Shown here: piece by piece, positions 49,218-58,182 of the stretch
Layout: every line of letters begins with the position of its first letter
Position numbering within the stretch: the first letter of the stretch is position 1
Assembly (NCBI GenBank): GCA_023391105.1
Contig: JAEWBO010000024.1
Location: 1 to 64,000, forward strand
Direction: 5' to 3'
Origin: Bacillota bacterium
GTDB taxonomy: Bacteria; Bacillota; Clostridia; Christensenellales; SZUA-584
DNA length: 64,000 bases
Made by a program: the position numbers and the translations under genes
Notes under the pieces: model-generated
The model's database searches: none
What the model was told of the DNA's origin: nothing
What the model saw: the letters and a program-made list of their open reading frames with translations, nothing else

Positions 49218-49946
49218 GTGAGGTTAAATAAATATATTGCGTCATATGGAGCGGCTTCCAGAAGGGGAGCCGATGCACTGGTTGAGACCGGCAGGGTGAC
49301 GGTTAACGGCTGTGTGACCAAAGAACACGGTGTGGATATTGATATCAGCAAAGATACTGTCTGTGTTGACGGTGTAGCGCTAGTGCCGGAACAGACGAAG
49401 GTCTACATTATGCTTAACAAACCCGCTGGTGTGCTGTCTACTTGCCGCGATGACAGAGGACGAAAGACTGTGCTTGATATTGTAAACGATGTGGATGAAA
49501 GGCTTTTTCCTGTCGGACGATTGGATTACGATACTGAAGGGCTGTTGCTCATGACAAACGATGGAGATTTTGCATATCAATGCACCCATCCCAAACATGA
49601 GCAGGACAAAACCTACTATGCTGAGGTGAGCGGCGATCTGACAAGCGCAGCGCTCAGCCGTCTTGAACAAGGTGTTGTTATTGATGAACGAATGACATCA
49701 AAAGCAAAAGTAAAGGTTTTAGGCAAGTCCGGTAATATAACGAAGCTGACAATTACGATTCACGAAGGCAGAAACAGGCAGGTCAGGAAAATGTTCAGTG
49801 CTGTTGGCTGCCAAGTTTTATATCTCAAAAGAACCGCTGTCGGGAGATTAACAATTGGGGATTTGGCTCTGGGCCATTGGAGATATTTGACCGAGAAGGA
49901 TATTTGTCTTCTCGGCTTTGTTTTATTTCCAAACACCGATAAGTAA
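49218..49946 (+). CDS. rluB: rRNA pseudouridine synthase RluB/RsuA family
   Basis: A 242-residue enzyme with an S4 RNA-binding domain (RLNKYIASYGAASRRGADALVETGRVTVNG, 2-31) and an RsuA-type catalytic domain: NKPAGVLSTCRDDRGRKTV, VGRLDYDTEGLLLMTNDGD with the catalytic Asp, and HEGRNRQVRKMF. It probably modifies 23S rRNA (position 2605 type). The GTG start follows AGGAGGG. The gene's last codons overlap a terminator-like hairpin. Confidence 0.94.
   Translation: MRLNKYIASYGAASRRGADALVETGRVTVNGCVTKEHGVDIDISKDTVCVDGVALVPEQTKVYIMLNKPAGVLSTCRDDRGRKTVLDIVNDVDERLFPVGRLDYDTEGLLLMTNDGDFAYQCTHPKHEQDKTYYAEVSGDLTSAALSRLEQGVVIDERMTSKAKVKVLGKSGNITKLTITIHEGRNRQVRKMFSAVGCQVLYLKRTAVGRLTIGDLALGHWRYLTEKDICLLGFVLFPNTDK
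49891..49924 (+). terminator. Terminator lying inside the 3' end of rluB
   Basis: CCGAGAAG (49891-49898) pairs perfectly with CTTCTCGG (49908-49915), 9-nt loop, then CTTTGTTTT. The rluB stop codon is only at 49944-49946, so the hairpin is within the coding region; ribosomes on the last codons would compete with it. No other terminator follows before the decarboxylase cluster. Confidence 0.6.
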
Positions 49947-49968
49947 TGATATATTTATTTGTGAAATT

Positions 49969-49999
49969 TTGAACAAATTCAAAAAAAATAAAGGATAAT
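49969..49999 (+). promoter_or_regulatory. Candidate promoter of the decarboxylase cluster
   Basis: TTGAAC (49969-49974), 19 nt, GATAAT (49994-49999). The spacing is long, so the support is moderate. About 100 nt of untranslated, AT-rich leader would follow. Confidence 0.4.
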
Positions 50000-50100
50000 A
50001 GGGGATCAACGTAGAATATCGAAAGTGGGTAAGGTTGGTTTTTAATAGCTGTTTTTATAAATAGACAGTTTTTATAGAATTCTAATGGAGGTTATACTAC

Positions 50101-51612
50101 ATGAGCGAACTAAATGGGTTTGACTTACTGGCTCAAAAGAGACAGGCTGCTTCCATGGGTGGTGGCCAAGAGCAAACAGACGCCCAGCACGCGAAATCAA
50201 AGATGACAGCTAGAGAGCGCATCGAAAAGCTGCTGGATGCCCAAAGCTTTGTTGAGACGTACGCATTTGTTCAGCATTCGAACGCCATGGAAGGCCTGAA
50301 AGAAGTCAGCGCGCCGGGCGAGGGTGTTGTAACAGGTTATGGTACGATCGACGGTCGTGGTGTCTATGTTTTTTCTCAGGACTATACGGTGCTGGGCGGA
50401 GCCATGGGGGCCATGCATGCACGCAAGATCTGCAAGCTTTTGGAGCTCGCGGGTAAAACGGGGCTTCCCGTCGTGGCACTTCTCGATTCAATGGGTGCAA
50501 GAATCGGTGAAGGCGCGGGAGCGTTGGAAGGCTTTGGAAGCATTCTAAGCAAAATGGCCGAGCTATCCGGTGTTGTCCCGATTATCACAGTGGTTTGCGG
50601 ACAGTGCGCCGGTACAGCTGCGTTCTTTGCACCCTTAAGTGATTTCGTATTTATGACGGAAGGTATCAGCGGTGTCTACACCACAGCGCCGGGAGCCTTC
50701 AACGAAATTGAAAAATCGCCTGATGCCGATGCTTTGGGTGGCGCTGCTGTTCATGCCGAAAAAACCGGCCTTGCACACTTTAAGTGTTCGAGTGAAAATG
50801 ACACATTCTATTATGTGCATCAACTGTTGTCCTATCTTCCCGATAACAACATCGTTGATGAGCCAATGACCGACTGTGCGGACGATTTGAACCGTCTGAT
50901 TCAGAATTACGAAGATGCTTATGATTCAAGAGAGATGATCAGCTCTGTGATGGATAACAGCGTCTTTTTTGAAATTCAGGCAGCGTTTGCACCAGCTGTT
51001 TTGACCGGATTTGCACGAATCAACGGACGCAGCGTCGGCGTGGTTGCCAATGCGTCGGGCGCCGAAATTGATTCTAAGAGTGCGGAGAAAGCTGCGGGCT
51101 TTGTGAGCTTCTGCGATGCGTTCGGTCTGCCGATCGTCACGTTTGTGGATACGCCTGGATTTGTTAAGGATAAAGCTCAGGAACAATGCTGTCTTATACC
51201 GTCCGGCGGGCGGCTCATACGTGCCTATGCGGAAGCGACTGTGCCTATGCTGACTGTGATCACAGGCAAAGCGATCGGCTCCGGTTATGTAGCCATGGGG
51301 CCCAAGGCGATGGGCGCGGATATGGTTCTCGCATGGCCGAATGCCGAGATTTCCTGTGTGTCTGCTGATGCGGCTGCATTGATATTGATGCAGGACAGCA
51401 TCTCAGGTTCTAAAGAGCCTGTTGAAGCGAGAAAAGCCGCGGCTGAAACCTATGCCAAGACTTTTGGATCTCCATGGGAAGCGGCTAAAATGGGTTATGT
51501 CGACGAAGTGATCTATCCTTCCGAAACACGCCAGCGTCTGGTGGGCGCTTTGGAGCTTGCTGTGGGCAAACGTGAGAGTAAGCTGCCCAAAAAACATGGC
51601 ACAAGGCTGTAA
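50101..51612 (+). CDS. mmdA: Biotin-dependent acyl-CoA carboxyltransferase (methylmalonyl-CoA decarboxylase alpha type)
   Basis: A 503-residue carboxyltransferase with two crotonase-fold halves. The halves carry the acyl-CoA site (LLDSMGARIGEGAGALEG, GQCAGTAAFFAPLSDF) and the biotin site (FVDTPGF, GKAIGSGYVAMGPKAMGADMVLAWP). It transfers CO2 between an acyl-CoA such as methylmalonyl-CoA and biotin on the small carrier encoded two genes on. The neighbours (OadG-like, biotin carrier, OadB) make a sodium-pumping methylmalonyl-CoA decarboxylase the best reading, but substrate specificity cannot be fixed from sequence. ATG follows GGAGG. Confidence 0.88.
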   Translation: MSELNGFDLLAQKRQAASMGGGQEQTDAQHAKSKMTARERIEKLLDAQSFVETYAFVQHSNAMEGLKEVSAPGEGVVTGYGTIDGRGVYVFSQDYTVLGGAMGAMHARKICKLLELAGKTGLPVVALLDSMGARIGEGAGALEGFGSILSKMAELSGVVPIITVVCGQCAGTAAFFAPLSDFVFMTEGISGVYTTAPGAFNEIEKSPDADALGGAAVHAEKTGLAHFKCSSENDTFYYVHQLLSYLPDNNIVDEPMTDCADDLNRLIQNYEDAYDSREMISSVMDNSVFFEIQAAFAPAVLTGFARINGRSVGVVANASGAEIDSKSAEKAAGFVSFCDAFGLPIVTFVDTPGFVKDKAQEQCCLIPSGGRLIRAYAEATVPMLTVITGKAIGSGYVAMGPKAMGADMVLAWPNAEISCVSADAAALILMQDSISGSKEPVEARKAAAETYAKTFGSPWEAAKMGYVDEVIYPSETRQRLVGALELAVGKRESKLPKKHGTRL

Positions 51613-51630
51613 AGAAGGGAGATTACAATT

Positions 51631-52101
51631 ATGCTGGAACATATGATCAGCTTGTCCGATGCCGCTACTGCGGCCGTGACAACTGCCGAGAATACTGGCA
51701 CTGTTTTGGAAAAACTCGGCCTTGGCGCAAGTGTGACCGTCATGGGATTGGCGATTGTTTTTTTAGGGCTTATCTCCTTGATTATTATCACGGTTTTGTA
51801 CCCGAAGATTACTAAGGCGTTGATTACGCGATCATCCGCTAGAAAAGAAAAGGTTAAGAAAGCGAAAAAGCCAGAGGCGGCTGTTGCTATGCGCAAAGCC
51901 GTATCCGTGTCTGACGCGAAATCTTCGGAAGCCAAGCCTGCACAAGACGATGCGCTGATAGCGGTTATCACAGCGGCGATCACGGCAAGTCTTGGAACAT
52001 CATCCAACGGAGTAGTAATAAAATCAATCGAGCGTACCGGTCAGAATGTGCCTTCTTGGGGTGCAAGAGGCCGTATTGAGCAAGTTTATAACAGATTCTA
52101 A
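51631..52101 (+). CDS. OadG-like small membrane subunit of the sodium-pumping decarboxylase
   Basis: A 156-residue protein with one membrane helix (about 32-54, ASVTVMGLAIVFLGLISLIII), a charged cytosolic region (about 65-105, Lys/Ala-rich) and a C-terminal ITAAITASLGTSSNGVVIKSIERTG segment typical of OadG/MmdD. It anchors the cytosolic carboxyltransferase and biotin carrier to the membrane beta subunit. Located between mmdA and the biotin carrier gene in the usual order. Confidence 0.85.
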   Translation: MLEHMISLSDAATAAVTTAENTGTVLEKLGLGASVTVMGLAIVFLGLISLIIITVLYPKITKALITRSSARKEKVKKAKKPEAAVAMRKAVSVSDAKSSEAKPAQDDALIAVITAAITASLGTSSNGVVIKSIERTGQNVPSWGARGRIEQVYNRF

Positions 52102-52127
52102 CAATTTTATTGGGAGGCTAATGAATT

Positions 52128-52487
52128 ATGCGTAAATTTAAGATCAACGTCAATGGCACAAGCTACAACGTGGAAGTGGAAGAACTGGGTGGTTTCTCGG
52201 CTCCTGTGGCAGCAGCACCTGTTGCGCCTGCGGCTGCTCCGGCTCCTGTGGCGGCGTCAGCTCCTGTTGCAGACGGTACACAGGTAAAAGCACCGATGCC
52301 GGGAAACATCCTTGATGTCAAGGTCAGCGTGGGCGATACGGTTGCCGAGGGCGACGTGCTCATGATCCTTGAAGCCATGAAAATGGAAAATGAAATTCTT
52401 GCGCCTGCTGCCGGTAAGGTGGCCTCGGTGCAGGTCGCTAAAGGAGCAAGTGTGAACTCCGGTGATGTGCTGGCTGTTTTGGCTTAG
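52128..52487 (+). CDS. Biotin carboxyl carrier protein of the decarboxylase
   Basis: A 119-residue carrier. An N-terminal MRKFKINVNGTSYNVEVEE, an Ala/Pro-rich flexible linker (about 24-47, repeated APVA) and a biotinyl domain (50-119) with LEAMKMENEI, biotin lysine Lys85. It shuttles CO2 between the carboxyltransferase(s) and the membrane beta subunit. It is the only biotin domain in the cluster, so both carboxyltransferases (50101 and 53799) must share it. Confidence 0.93.
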   Translation: MRKFKINVNGTSYNVEVEELGGFSAPVAAAPVAPAAAPAPVAASAPVADGTQVKAPMPGNILDVKVSVGDTVAEGDVLMILEAMKMENEILAPAAGKVASVQVAKGASVNSGDVLAVLA

Positions 52488-52514
52488 CATTTCAGAGAAG
52501 AAGGAGGTCAACAC

Positions 52515-53732
52515 ATGCAGGAATTTAATCTTGGTCAATCCCTTATCGACTTTGTCAATTCGATGGGATTTGCCACAATAACGTGGCAGCAGATTGTCAT
52601 GCTGCTGGTTGGATGTATACTGCTGTATCTGGCCATTGTGAAGAAGTACGAGCCACTGTTGCTTGTACCCATCGCATTCGGCATGATACTTGCGAATCTG
52701 CCCGGCGCCGGTATGATGGATCACCCATATGAAGTGCTTAATCTTGTTCCTGCTGCAGATGCGGCAAACCAGGGGACGAATTATGTGGTGACTCATGCGG
52801 ATTCGTATGTCAATGGCGGTTTGCTATATTACTTATATCAGGGCGTTAAGCTCGGTATATATCCGCCGCTCATTTTCTTGGGCGTCGGCGCGATGACGGA
52901 CTTTGCACCGCTGATCGCAAATCCGAAAAGCTTGCTTTTGGGCGCGGCCGCACAGCTTGGCATATTTGTCGCGTTCATCGGCGCTTTGCTTTTGGGCTTT
53001 ACTACAGATGAAGCTTCGTCCATCGGTATTATCGGTGGCGCTGACGGCCCGACAGCTATCTTTTTGACGTCAAAGCTGGCACCGCATCTTCTTGGACCTA
53101 TCGCAGTGGCTGCGTATTCGTATATGGCACTCGTGCCTGTGATCCAACCGCCCATTATGAAGGCCTTCACCACGAAGGAAGAACGCCGGATCGAAATGAA
53201 GCAACTGCGTGAAGTTAGCAAGACTGAAAGAATCATTTTCCCGATCGTGGTGACGATATTTATCTCGTTACTGCTGCCGGCTGCGGCGCCGCTGGTCGGT
53301 ATGCTCATGCTGGGCAATCTGTTCAGAGAGTGTCTGGTGACAGACAGATTAAATAAGACGGCTCAAAACGAGCTGATCAACATCGTGACGATATTCCTTG
53401 GCGTGACTGTGGGCGCCACAGCGAACGGTGAAACGTTCCTGTCGCTGCAAACGCTTGGGATCCTTGCAATGGGTTTGTTCGCATTCGCGTTCGGAACACT
53501 TGGCGGCGTATTGCTTGGCAAGCTCATGTGCAAGCTATCAGGAGGTAAGATCAATCCGCTGATTGGCAGCGCGGGCGTGTCCGCTGTGCCTATGGCAGCC
53601 AGAGTCTCGCAAAAGGTTGGTCAGGAAGCCAACCCGAGGAACTTTCTGCTGATGCACGCGATGGGCCCGAATGTGGCTGGCGTTATCGGCAGTGCCGTGG
53701 CGGCGGGCGTATTGCTATCGCTGTTCGGTTGA
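52515..53732 (+). CDS. oadB: Sodium-translocating decarboxylase, beta subunit
   Basis: A 405-residue polytopic membrane protein of the OadB/MmdB/GcdB family, which decarboxylates carboxybiotin and exports Na+. The signature GIIGGADGPTAIFLTSKLAPHLLGPI (about residues 172-197) holds the essential Asp, and GVTVGATANGETFLSLQTLGI and NPLIGSAGVSAVPMAARVSQ mark the second conserved half. It follows the biotin carrier with AAGGAGG before the ATG. Confidence 0.94.
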   Translation: MQEFNLGQSLIDFVNSMGFATITWQQIVMLLVGCILLYLAIVKKYEPLLLVPIAFGMILANLPGAGMMDHPYEVLNLVPAADAANQGTNYVVTHADSYVNGGLLYYLYQGVKLGIYPPLIFLGVGAMTDFAPLIANPKSLLLGAAAQLGIFVAFIGALLLGFTTDEASSIGIIGGADGPTAIFLTSKLAPHLLGPIAVAAYSYMALVPVIQPPIMKAFTTKEERRIEMKQLREVSKTERIIFPIVVTIFISLLLPAAAPLVGMLMLGNLFRECLVTDRLNKTAQNELINIVTIFLGVTVGATANGETFLSLQTLGILAMGLFAFAFGTLGGVLLGKLMCKLSGGKINPLIGSAGVSAVPMAARVSQKVGQEANPRNFLLMHAMGPNVAGVIGSAVAAGVLLSLFG

Positions 53733-53798
53733 TCACGACGAAATCCCCGTCGACGAGTGCGTCAGCGGGATCATTTGAAGAAGAGGAGGTTTAAATAG

Positions 53799-55196
53799 AT
53801 GGGTAAAGTTTATATTACAGATACAATATTAAGAGATGCGCATCAGTCCCAGGCAGCAACACGTATGAGAACGTCCGAAATGCTGCCGGCAACAAAGATG
53901 CTAAACGAAGCCGGTTACTGGTCGCTGGAAACGTGGGGTGGCGCGACATTTGACTCCTGCCTGCGTTTCTTAAACGAAGATCCGTGGGAGAGGCTCCGTA
54001 CGCTGAAAAAAGCCATGCCGGACACCAAAATGCAAATGCTGCTTCGCGGACAGAATATACTTGGCTACAGACATTACTCGGATGACGTGGTTGATATGTT
54101 CGTTCAGAAAGCCATTGAAAACGGCATAGACGTCATCAGAATTTTTGACGCACTGAATGATACAAGAAACATGAAGCGCGCCATGGAGGCCACGAAGAGA
54201 TTCGGCGGTCATTGCGAGCCGGCCATTTCCTATACAACAAGCCCTGTTCATACGCGCGCGTATTTTGTAAAGCTAGCCAAAGAGCTCGAGAAAATGGGGG
54301 CGGACACAATCTGTATCAAGGACATGGCGAACTTATTGCTTCCTTATGAAGCGTACGAGTTAGTCAAAGAGCTCAAGAAAGCTGTCAAGGTGCCCATTCA
54401 CGTGCATACGCATAACTCAACAGGTACTGGCGATATGGTTTACCTGAAAGCAATAGAAGCGGGTGCGGAAATCGTAGACTGTGCATTGTCGCCAATGGCA
54501 AACGGTACGGCACAGCCCTGTACGGAGGCTTTGGTTGCGACGCTGCAGGGAACAGAGTACGATACAGGTATGGATATTAAGCTTTTAAGCAAGATTGCAG
54601 AGCACTTTAAAGGTGTTGCCGGAAGGCTTAAAGCAGATGGCATTTTGAAGCCGGGCGTGCTGGGTGTGGATGTGAATACACTGCTCTATCAAGTTCCGGG
54701 CGGCATGTTCAGCAACCTTCTGGATCAGCTCGAAAAGGCAGGCAAGCTCAATCAGCTTGACGAGGTGCTCAAAGAAGTACCTCGCGTCAGAGAAGAGTTT
54801 GGCTATCCGCCGCTTGTGACGCCCACAAGCCAGATTGTCGGCACACAGGCTGTGTTTAACGTGATAGCTGGTGAGCGTTATAAGATGGTCACCAAAGAGA
54901 GCAAGGCGCTTCTGCGCGGCGAGTACGGCCAGTTGCCTGCCGAAGTGGATCCCGATGTCCGTAAAAAGTGCATAGGTGATGCTGAAGTTATCACGCACAG
55001 GCCTGCGGATGATCTCGCGCCGGAAATTGACAAGCTCAGAGAAGAAGTGAAACCGTGGATGGAACAGGAAGAAGATATATTGTCCTACGCGCTGTTCCCG
55101 CAGGTGGCTCAGAAGTTCTTTGAGTTCCGTCAGGCTCAGAAATACGGTGTGGATTCGTCGGTGTTGGACAGAGATAATATGATTCATCCTGCATAA
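53799..55196 (+). CDS. oadA: Oxaloacetate decarboxylase alpha / pyruvate carboxylase subunit B-type carboxyltransferase, without biotin domain
   Basis: A 465-residue TIM-barrel carboxyltransferase (ITDTILRDAHQSQAATRMRTSEML at 6-29, MLLRGQNILGYRHYSDDVV, IRIFDALNDTRN, HVHTHNSTGTGDM, VDCALSPMANGTAQP) with the conserved C-terminal domain (about 310-460, PGGMFSNLLDQL). It transfers CO2 between biotin and pyruvate/oxaloacetate. Unlike most OadA it ends before any biotinyl domain and must use the carrier at 52128. With MmdA this resembles the 5S plus 12S subunits of transcarboxylase. ATG follows AGAGGAGG. Confidence 0.93.
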   Translation: MGKVYITDTILRDAHQSQAATRMRTSEMLPATKMLNEAGYWSLETWGGATFDSCLRFLNEDPWERLRTLKKAMPDTKMQMLLRGQNILGYRHYSDDVVDMFVQKAIENGIDVIRIFDALNDTRNMKRAMEATKRFGGHCEPAISYTTSPVHTRAYFVKLAKELEKMGADTICIKDMANLLLPYEAYELVKELKKAVKVPIHVHTHNSTGTGDMVYLKAIEAGAEIVDCALSPMANGTAQPCTEALVATLQGTEYDTGMDIKLLSKIAEHFKGVAGRLKADGILKPGVLGVDVNTLLYQVPGGMFSNLLDQLEKAGKLNQLDEVLKEVPRVREEFGYPPLVTPTSQIVGTQAVFNVIAGERYKMVTKESKALLRGEYGQLPAEVDPDVRKKCIGDAEVITHRPADDLAPEIDKLREEVKPWMEQEEDILSYALFPQVAQKFFEFRQAQKYGVDSSVLDRDNMIHPA

Positions 55197-55253
55197 TTAA
55201 GCACAAAAATCTATCGTTTTTTGGATAGAATGATCTTTCGCTTCCAAAAGTCA

Positions 55254-55282
55254 TTGAAATTTTTGGAGCAATGGATTATGAT
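55254..55282 (+). promoter_or_regulatory. Promoter of gap
   Basis: TTGAAA (55254-55259), 17 nt, TATGAT (55277-55282). A short CTATC/GATAG hairpin with a T-rich loop lies at about 55211-55227 and may weakly end the decarboxylase operon. Confidence 0.6.
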
Positions 55283-55327
55283 GAATCGAGATTAATTTAT
55301 CTATTTTAAATAAGGAGGACAAAAAAC

Positions 55328-56338
55328 ATGGCAATTAAAGTTGGTATCAATGGTTTTGGCCGTATCGGAAGATTGGTTTTCCGTGCGTCCGTCAGCAACC
55401 CCAATATCGAGGTTGTCGGCATTAACGATCCTTTTATCGATCCTGAGTACATGGTCTATATGCTCAAATACGATACGGTGCATGGTCGCTTTGACGGAAC
55501 AATCGAATCCGAAGATAACGCGATTATCGTCAATGGCAAAAAGGTCGCTGTCTATGCTGCGATGAACCCCTCAGAGATTCCGTGGAGCACATGCGGTGCG
55601 GATTACGTCGTTGAGTCGACCGGTGTTTTCACCACAACTGAAAAAGCAAGCGCTCATTTTGCGGGCGGTGCTAAGAAAGTTGTTATTTCGGCTCCGTCTG
55701 CCGATGCGCCAATGTTCGTCATGGGCGTAAACCAGGATACATACAATTCAGACATGAAGGTTGTATCTAACGCTTCGTGCACAACGAACTGCCTTGCGCC
55801 TTTGGCGAAGGTTGTTGATGACAACTTCGGTATCATCGAAGGCTTGATGACCACTGTTCACGCCACAACGGCCACACAGAAGACCGTTGACGGTCCTTCT
55901 AAGAAGGACTGGAGAGGCGGCAGAGGCGCTGCGTTCAATATCATTCCGTCGTCCACAGGCGCCGCGAAGGCTGTTGGCAAGGTTATCCCGAAGCTGAACG
56001 GCAAGCTGACAGGTATGTCGTTCCGTGTTCCCACGGCTGACGTTTCTGTTGTTGACTTGACTGTTCGTCTTGAGAAGGCCACCACGTATGACGAGATCAA
56101 GGCCGCTATGAAAGCCGCTTCTGAAGGCGCGCTCGCCGGAATTCTTGGTTACACCGAGGACAAGGTTGTGTCTTCCGATTTCATTGGCGATGCAAGAACA
56201 AGCATATTCGATGCAGATGCAGGTATTATGCTCTCGCCCAACTTCGTTAAGCTCGTTTCTTGGTACGACAACGAGTGGGGTTATTCAAGCAAGGTGCTTA
56301 TGCTGATCGAGCACATGGCGAAAGTCGACAATAAATAA
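55328..56338 (+). CDS. gap: Glyceraldehyde-3-phosphate dehydrogenase
   Basis: A 336-residue type I enzyme of glycolysis. The NAD-binding start VGINGFGRIGRLVFRAS, the catalytic-cysteine motif SNASCTTNCLAPLAK (about residues 149-163), TTVHATTATQKTVDGPSKKDWRGGRGA and the C-terminal VSWYDNEWGYSSKVL are all intact. ATG follows AAGGAGG, with strong codon bias suggesting high expression. It is a single gene with promoter and terminator; pgk does not follow. Confidence 0.97.
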   Translation: MAIKVGINGFGRIGRLVFRASVSNPNIEVVGINDPFIDPEYMVYMLKYDTVHGRFDGTIESEDNAIIVNGKKVAVYAAMNPSEIPWSTCGADYVVESTGVFTTTEKASAHFAGGAKKVVISAPSADAPMFVMGVNQDTYNSDMKVVSNASCTTNCLAPLAKVVDDNFGIIEGLMTTVHATTATQKTVDGPSKKDWRGGRGAAFNIIPSSTGAAKAVGKVIPKLNGKLTGMSFRVPTADVSVVDLTVRLEKATTYDEIKAAMKAASEGALAGILGYTEDKVVSSDFIGDARTSIFDADAGIMLSPNFVKLVSWYDNEWGYSSKVLMLIEHMAKVDNK

Positions 56339-56352
56339 GTTTTCAGTGAGCA

Positions 56353-56390
56353 AGAGACCGGGTGTCATTATCGATATCCGGTCTTTTTAT
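56353..56390 (+). terminator. Terminator of gap
   Basis: AGACCGG (56355-56361) pairs with CCGGTCT (56378-56384), with partial pairing inside, followed by TTTT. Downstream to 56709 (about 320 nt) I see no convincing gene: an 85-codon frame at 56450-56707 has no ribosome site, and the only clear element is a promoter at 56589. Confidence 0.8.
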
Positions 56391-56588
56391 TTTCCATTTC
56401 GTTAAATAATTTCGTTTTAGCTTAAGACTTAAAGTATAAATATATATAAATGCTTATTACAACTGAATTATCAGACAGAAAGGCGCAGTATGAGTCTAAG
56501 GGCGCGGGGAAGGCAAGGCATTGCATCATGGATGAGCAGAGGAAAGCAAAGGAGTGTAAATATATTCTTATAACGGCGATAAACAAAG

Positions 56589-56617
56589 TTGCTTGGCAAG
56601 ATATGTTGTCATATAAT
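56589..56617 (+). promoter_or_regulatory. Candidate promoter of guanine deaminase
   Basis: TTGCTT (56589-56594), 17 nt, TATAAT (56612-56617), about 90 nt before the start codon. I looked for a purine riboswitch in the leader and did not recognise one. Confidence 0.5.
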
Positions 56618-56709
56618 TTGAATGGAATATTTGTTTGTGATATATTGGAGAGGTATTCTACACTTATTAAGGCACCAGAAATACTGAAACCATTAAGGAG
56701 TCTGTGAAA

Positions 56710-58002
56710 TTGACAGATCAAAACGAAAAGCTTTTTGCTCTTAAAGGCAACATTATATTTACAAAAACGAAGGCGCAATTCACGTCCTTGGAGCAGGGAT
56801 ACATTATTTGCAAAGATGGCACAGTTGTTGATGCTTTTCAAAAGCTCCCTGATTGCTACGCGAATATCAATATCATCGACTGCGGTGACAAGATCATCAT
56901 TCCGGGCTTGATCGATCTGCATACCCATGCGCCTCAGTTTGCTTTCCGCGGGCTTGGGATGGATTTAGAGCTTCTGCCTTGGTTAGAGAAATACGCTTTT
57001 ACGGAAGAAAGAAAGTATGCTGACAACGAATATGCAAAAGCTGCATATAAAATCTTTTGCCATGCGTTGAAAAGAAGTGCCACAACACATGCGGCAATAT
57101 TTTCAACCTTGCATAACAACGCAACGAATATCTTGATGGGCTTGCTCGAAGAAACGGGATTGAATACCTTCGTCGGGAAAGTCAATATGGATCGCAACAG
57201 TCCTGAATATTTGATTCAGACGACGCACACATCCATCTTAGAAACCAAGACGTGGATCAGTGAGTCTTCGGACAAATACACAAGGACAAAGCCGATATTA
57301 ACGCCAAGGTTTGTACCGTCTTGCACGGATGAGCTTATGGATGCCATTGGACAGATGGCTTTGGAATACAAAATCCCTGTTCATTCACATTTGTCGGAAA
57401 ACAGGTCTGAGATTGAATGGGTGAAGCAGCTTCATCCGGATTGCAAGTGCTATGGCGGCGTATATGACAAGTATGGGCTGTTTGGAAAAGGCGTGCCGAC
57501 AATTATGGCGCATTGCGTATATCTGACCAGCGAAGAGCTTGATTTGGTTAAGGAAAACGGCGTATTTATTGCTCATTGCCCTCAGTCAAACATAAATGTT
57601 TCAAGCGGTATTGCCCCTGTTCGCGAGTTTCTTGACAAGGATATTCATGTCGGCCTAGGCAGCGATATCGCAGCCGGTTCGTCCATCTCGATTTTCAGAG
57701 CGATTTCGGACGCCGTTCAGGTGTCTAAATTGTACAGTGTTATTATTGACAAAGAAAAGAAGCCGCTGAGCTTATCAGAAGCGTTCTATATGGCGACAAA
57801 AGGTGGAGGCAGCTTCTGGGGTAATGTGGGGAGCTTCGAACCTGGCTTTGAGATGAACGCGGTGGTCATAGACGATGAAGAGTTGATTAAACTCAACAGG
57901 TTTACTATTGAAGAGCGTTTGGAACGCATTGTATATCTTTCGACTGATGAACTGATCGCTGCAAAGTTTGTCAACGGTAAAAATATAATGGCAAACGACT
58001 AA
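56710..58002 (+). CDS. guaD: Guanine deaminase
   Basis: A zinc amidohydrolase of about 430 residues that turns guanine into xanthine. The first metal motif is PGLIDLHTHAPQF, followed by the GuaD-specific GMDLELLPWLEKYAFTEERKY, the substrate-binding FVPSCTDELM, metal His in VHSHLSEN and MAHCVYL, and GLGSDIAAGSSISIFRAI with the metal Asp. I prefer the TTG at 56710, 9 nt after AAGGAG; the GTG at 56704 is only 3 nt from it. It is a single gene for purine salvage or nitrogen supply, ended by a terminator. Confidence 0.92.
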   Translation: MTDQNEKLFALKGNIIFTKTKAQFTSLEQGYIICKDGTVVDAFQKLPDCYANINIIDCGDKIIIPGLIDLHTHAPQFAFRGLGMDLELLPWLEKYAFTEERKYADNEYAKAAYKIFCHALKRSATTHAAIFSTLHNNATNILMGLLEETGLNTFVGKVNMDRNSPEYLIQTTHTSILETKTWISESSDKYTRTKPILTPRFVPSCTDELMDAIGQMALEYKIPVHSHLSENRSEIEWVKQLHPDCKCYGGVYDKYGLFGKGVPTIMAHCVYLTSEELDLVKENGVFIAHCPQSNINVSSGIAPVREFLDKDIHVGLGSDIAAGSSISIFRAISDAVQVSKLYSVIIDKEKKPLSLSEAFYMATKGGGSFWGNVGSFEPGFEMNAVVIDDEELIKLNRFTIEERLERIVYLSTDELIAAKFVNGKNIMAND

Positions 58003-58032
58003 GCAAAGAGCCATTGGAATATTAGGATGAGT

Positions 58033-58068
58033 GAGTCCCGGGGCATTGCTTTCTCGGGACTTTTCATT
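58033..58068 (+). terminator. Terminator of guaD
   Basis: AGTCCCG (58034-58040) pairs with CGGGACT (58055-58061), then TTTTCATTTTT. Confidence 0.8.
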
Positions 58069-58182
58069 TTTACTGCTGAAAGACTGTGTTTTGAGGTGCT
58101 GATTGTACTTATATTGCATATTGTCAAACGCATATTATGATATACTTGATAAATATCGAGAACACCAAGAGGAAGGGATAAT

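Noticed and set aside
55205..55235. Hairpin after oadA as a strong terminator
   Set aside because: The stem is only five base pairs (CTATC/GATAG) and the T run is in the loop, not after the stem; it is at best weak.
56450..56707. 85-codon plus-strand frame before guaD
   Set aside because: Its ATG is preceded only by AT-rich sequence with no Shine-Dalgarno, composition is unlike coding neighbours, and the guaD promoter lies inside it.
56422..56928. 168-codon minus-strand frame
   Set aside because: It overlaps the start of guanine deaminase, shows no family resemblance and lacks a ribosome site; it is an antisense shadow.
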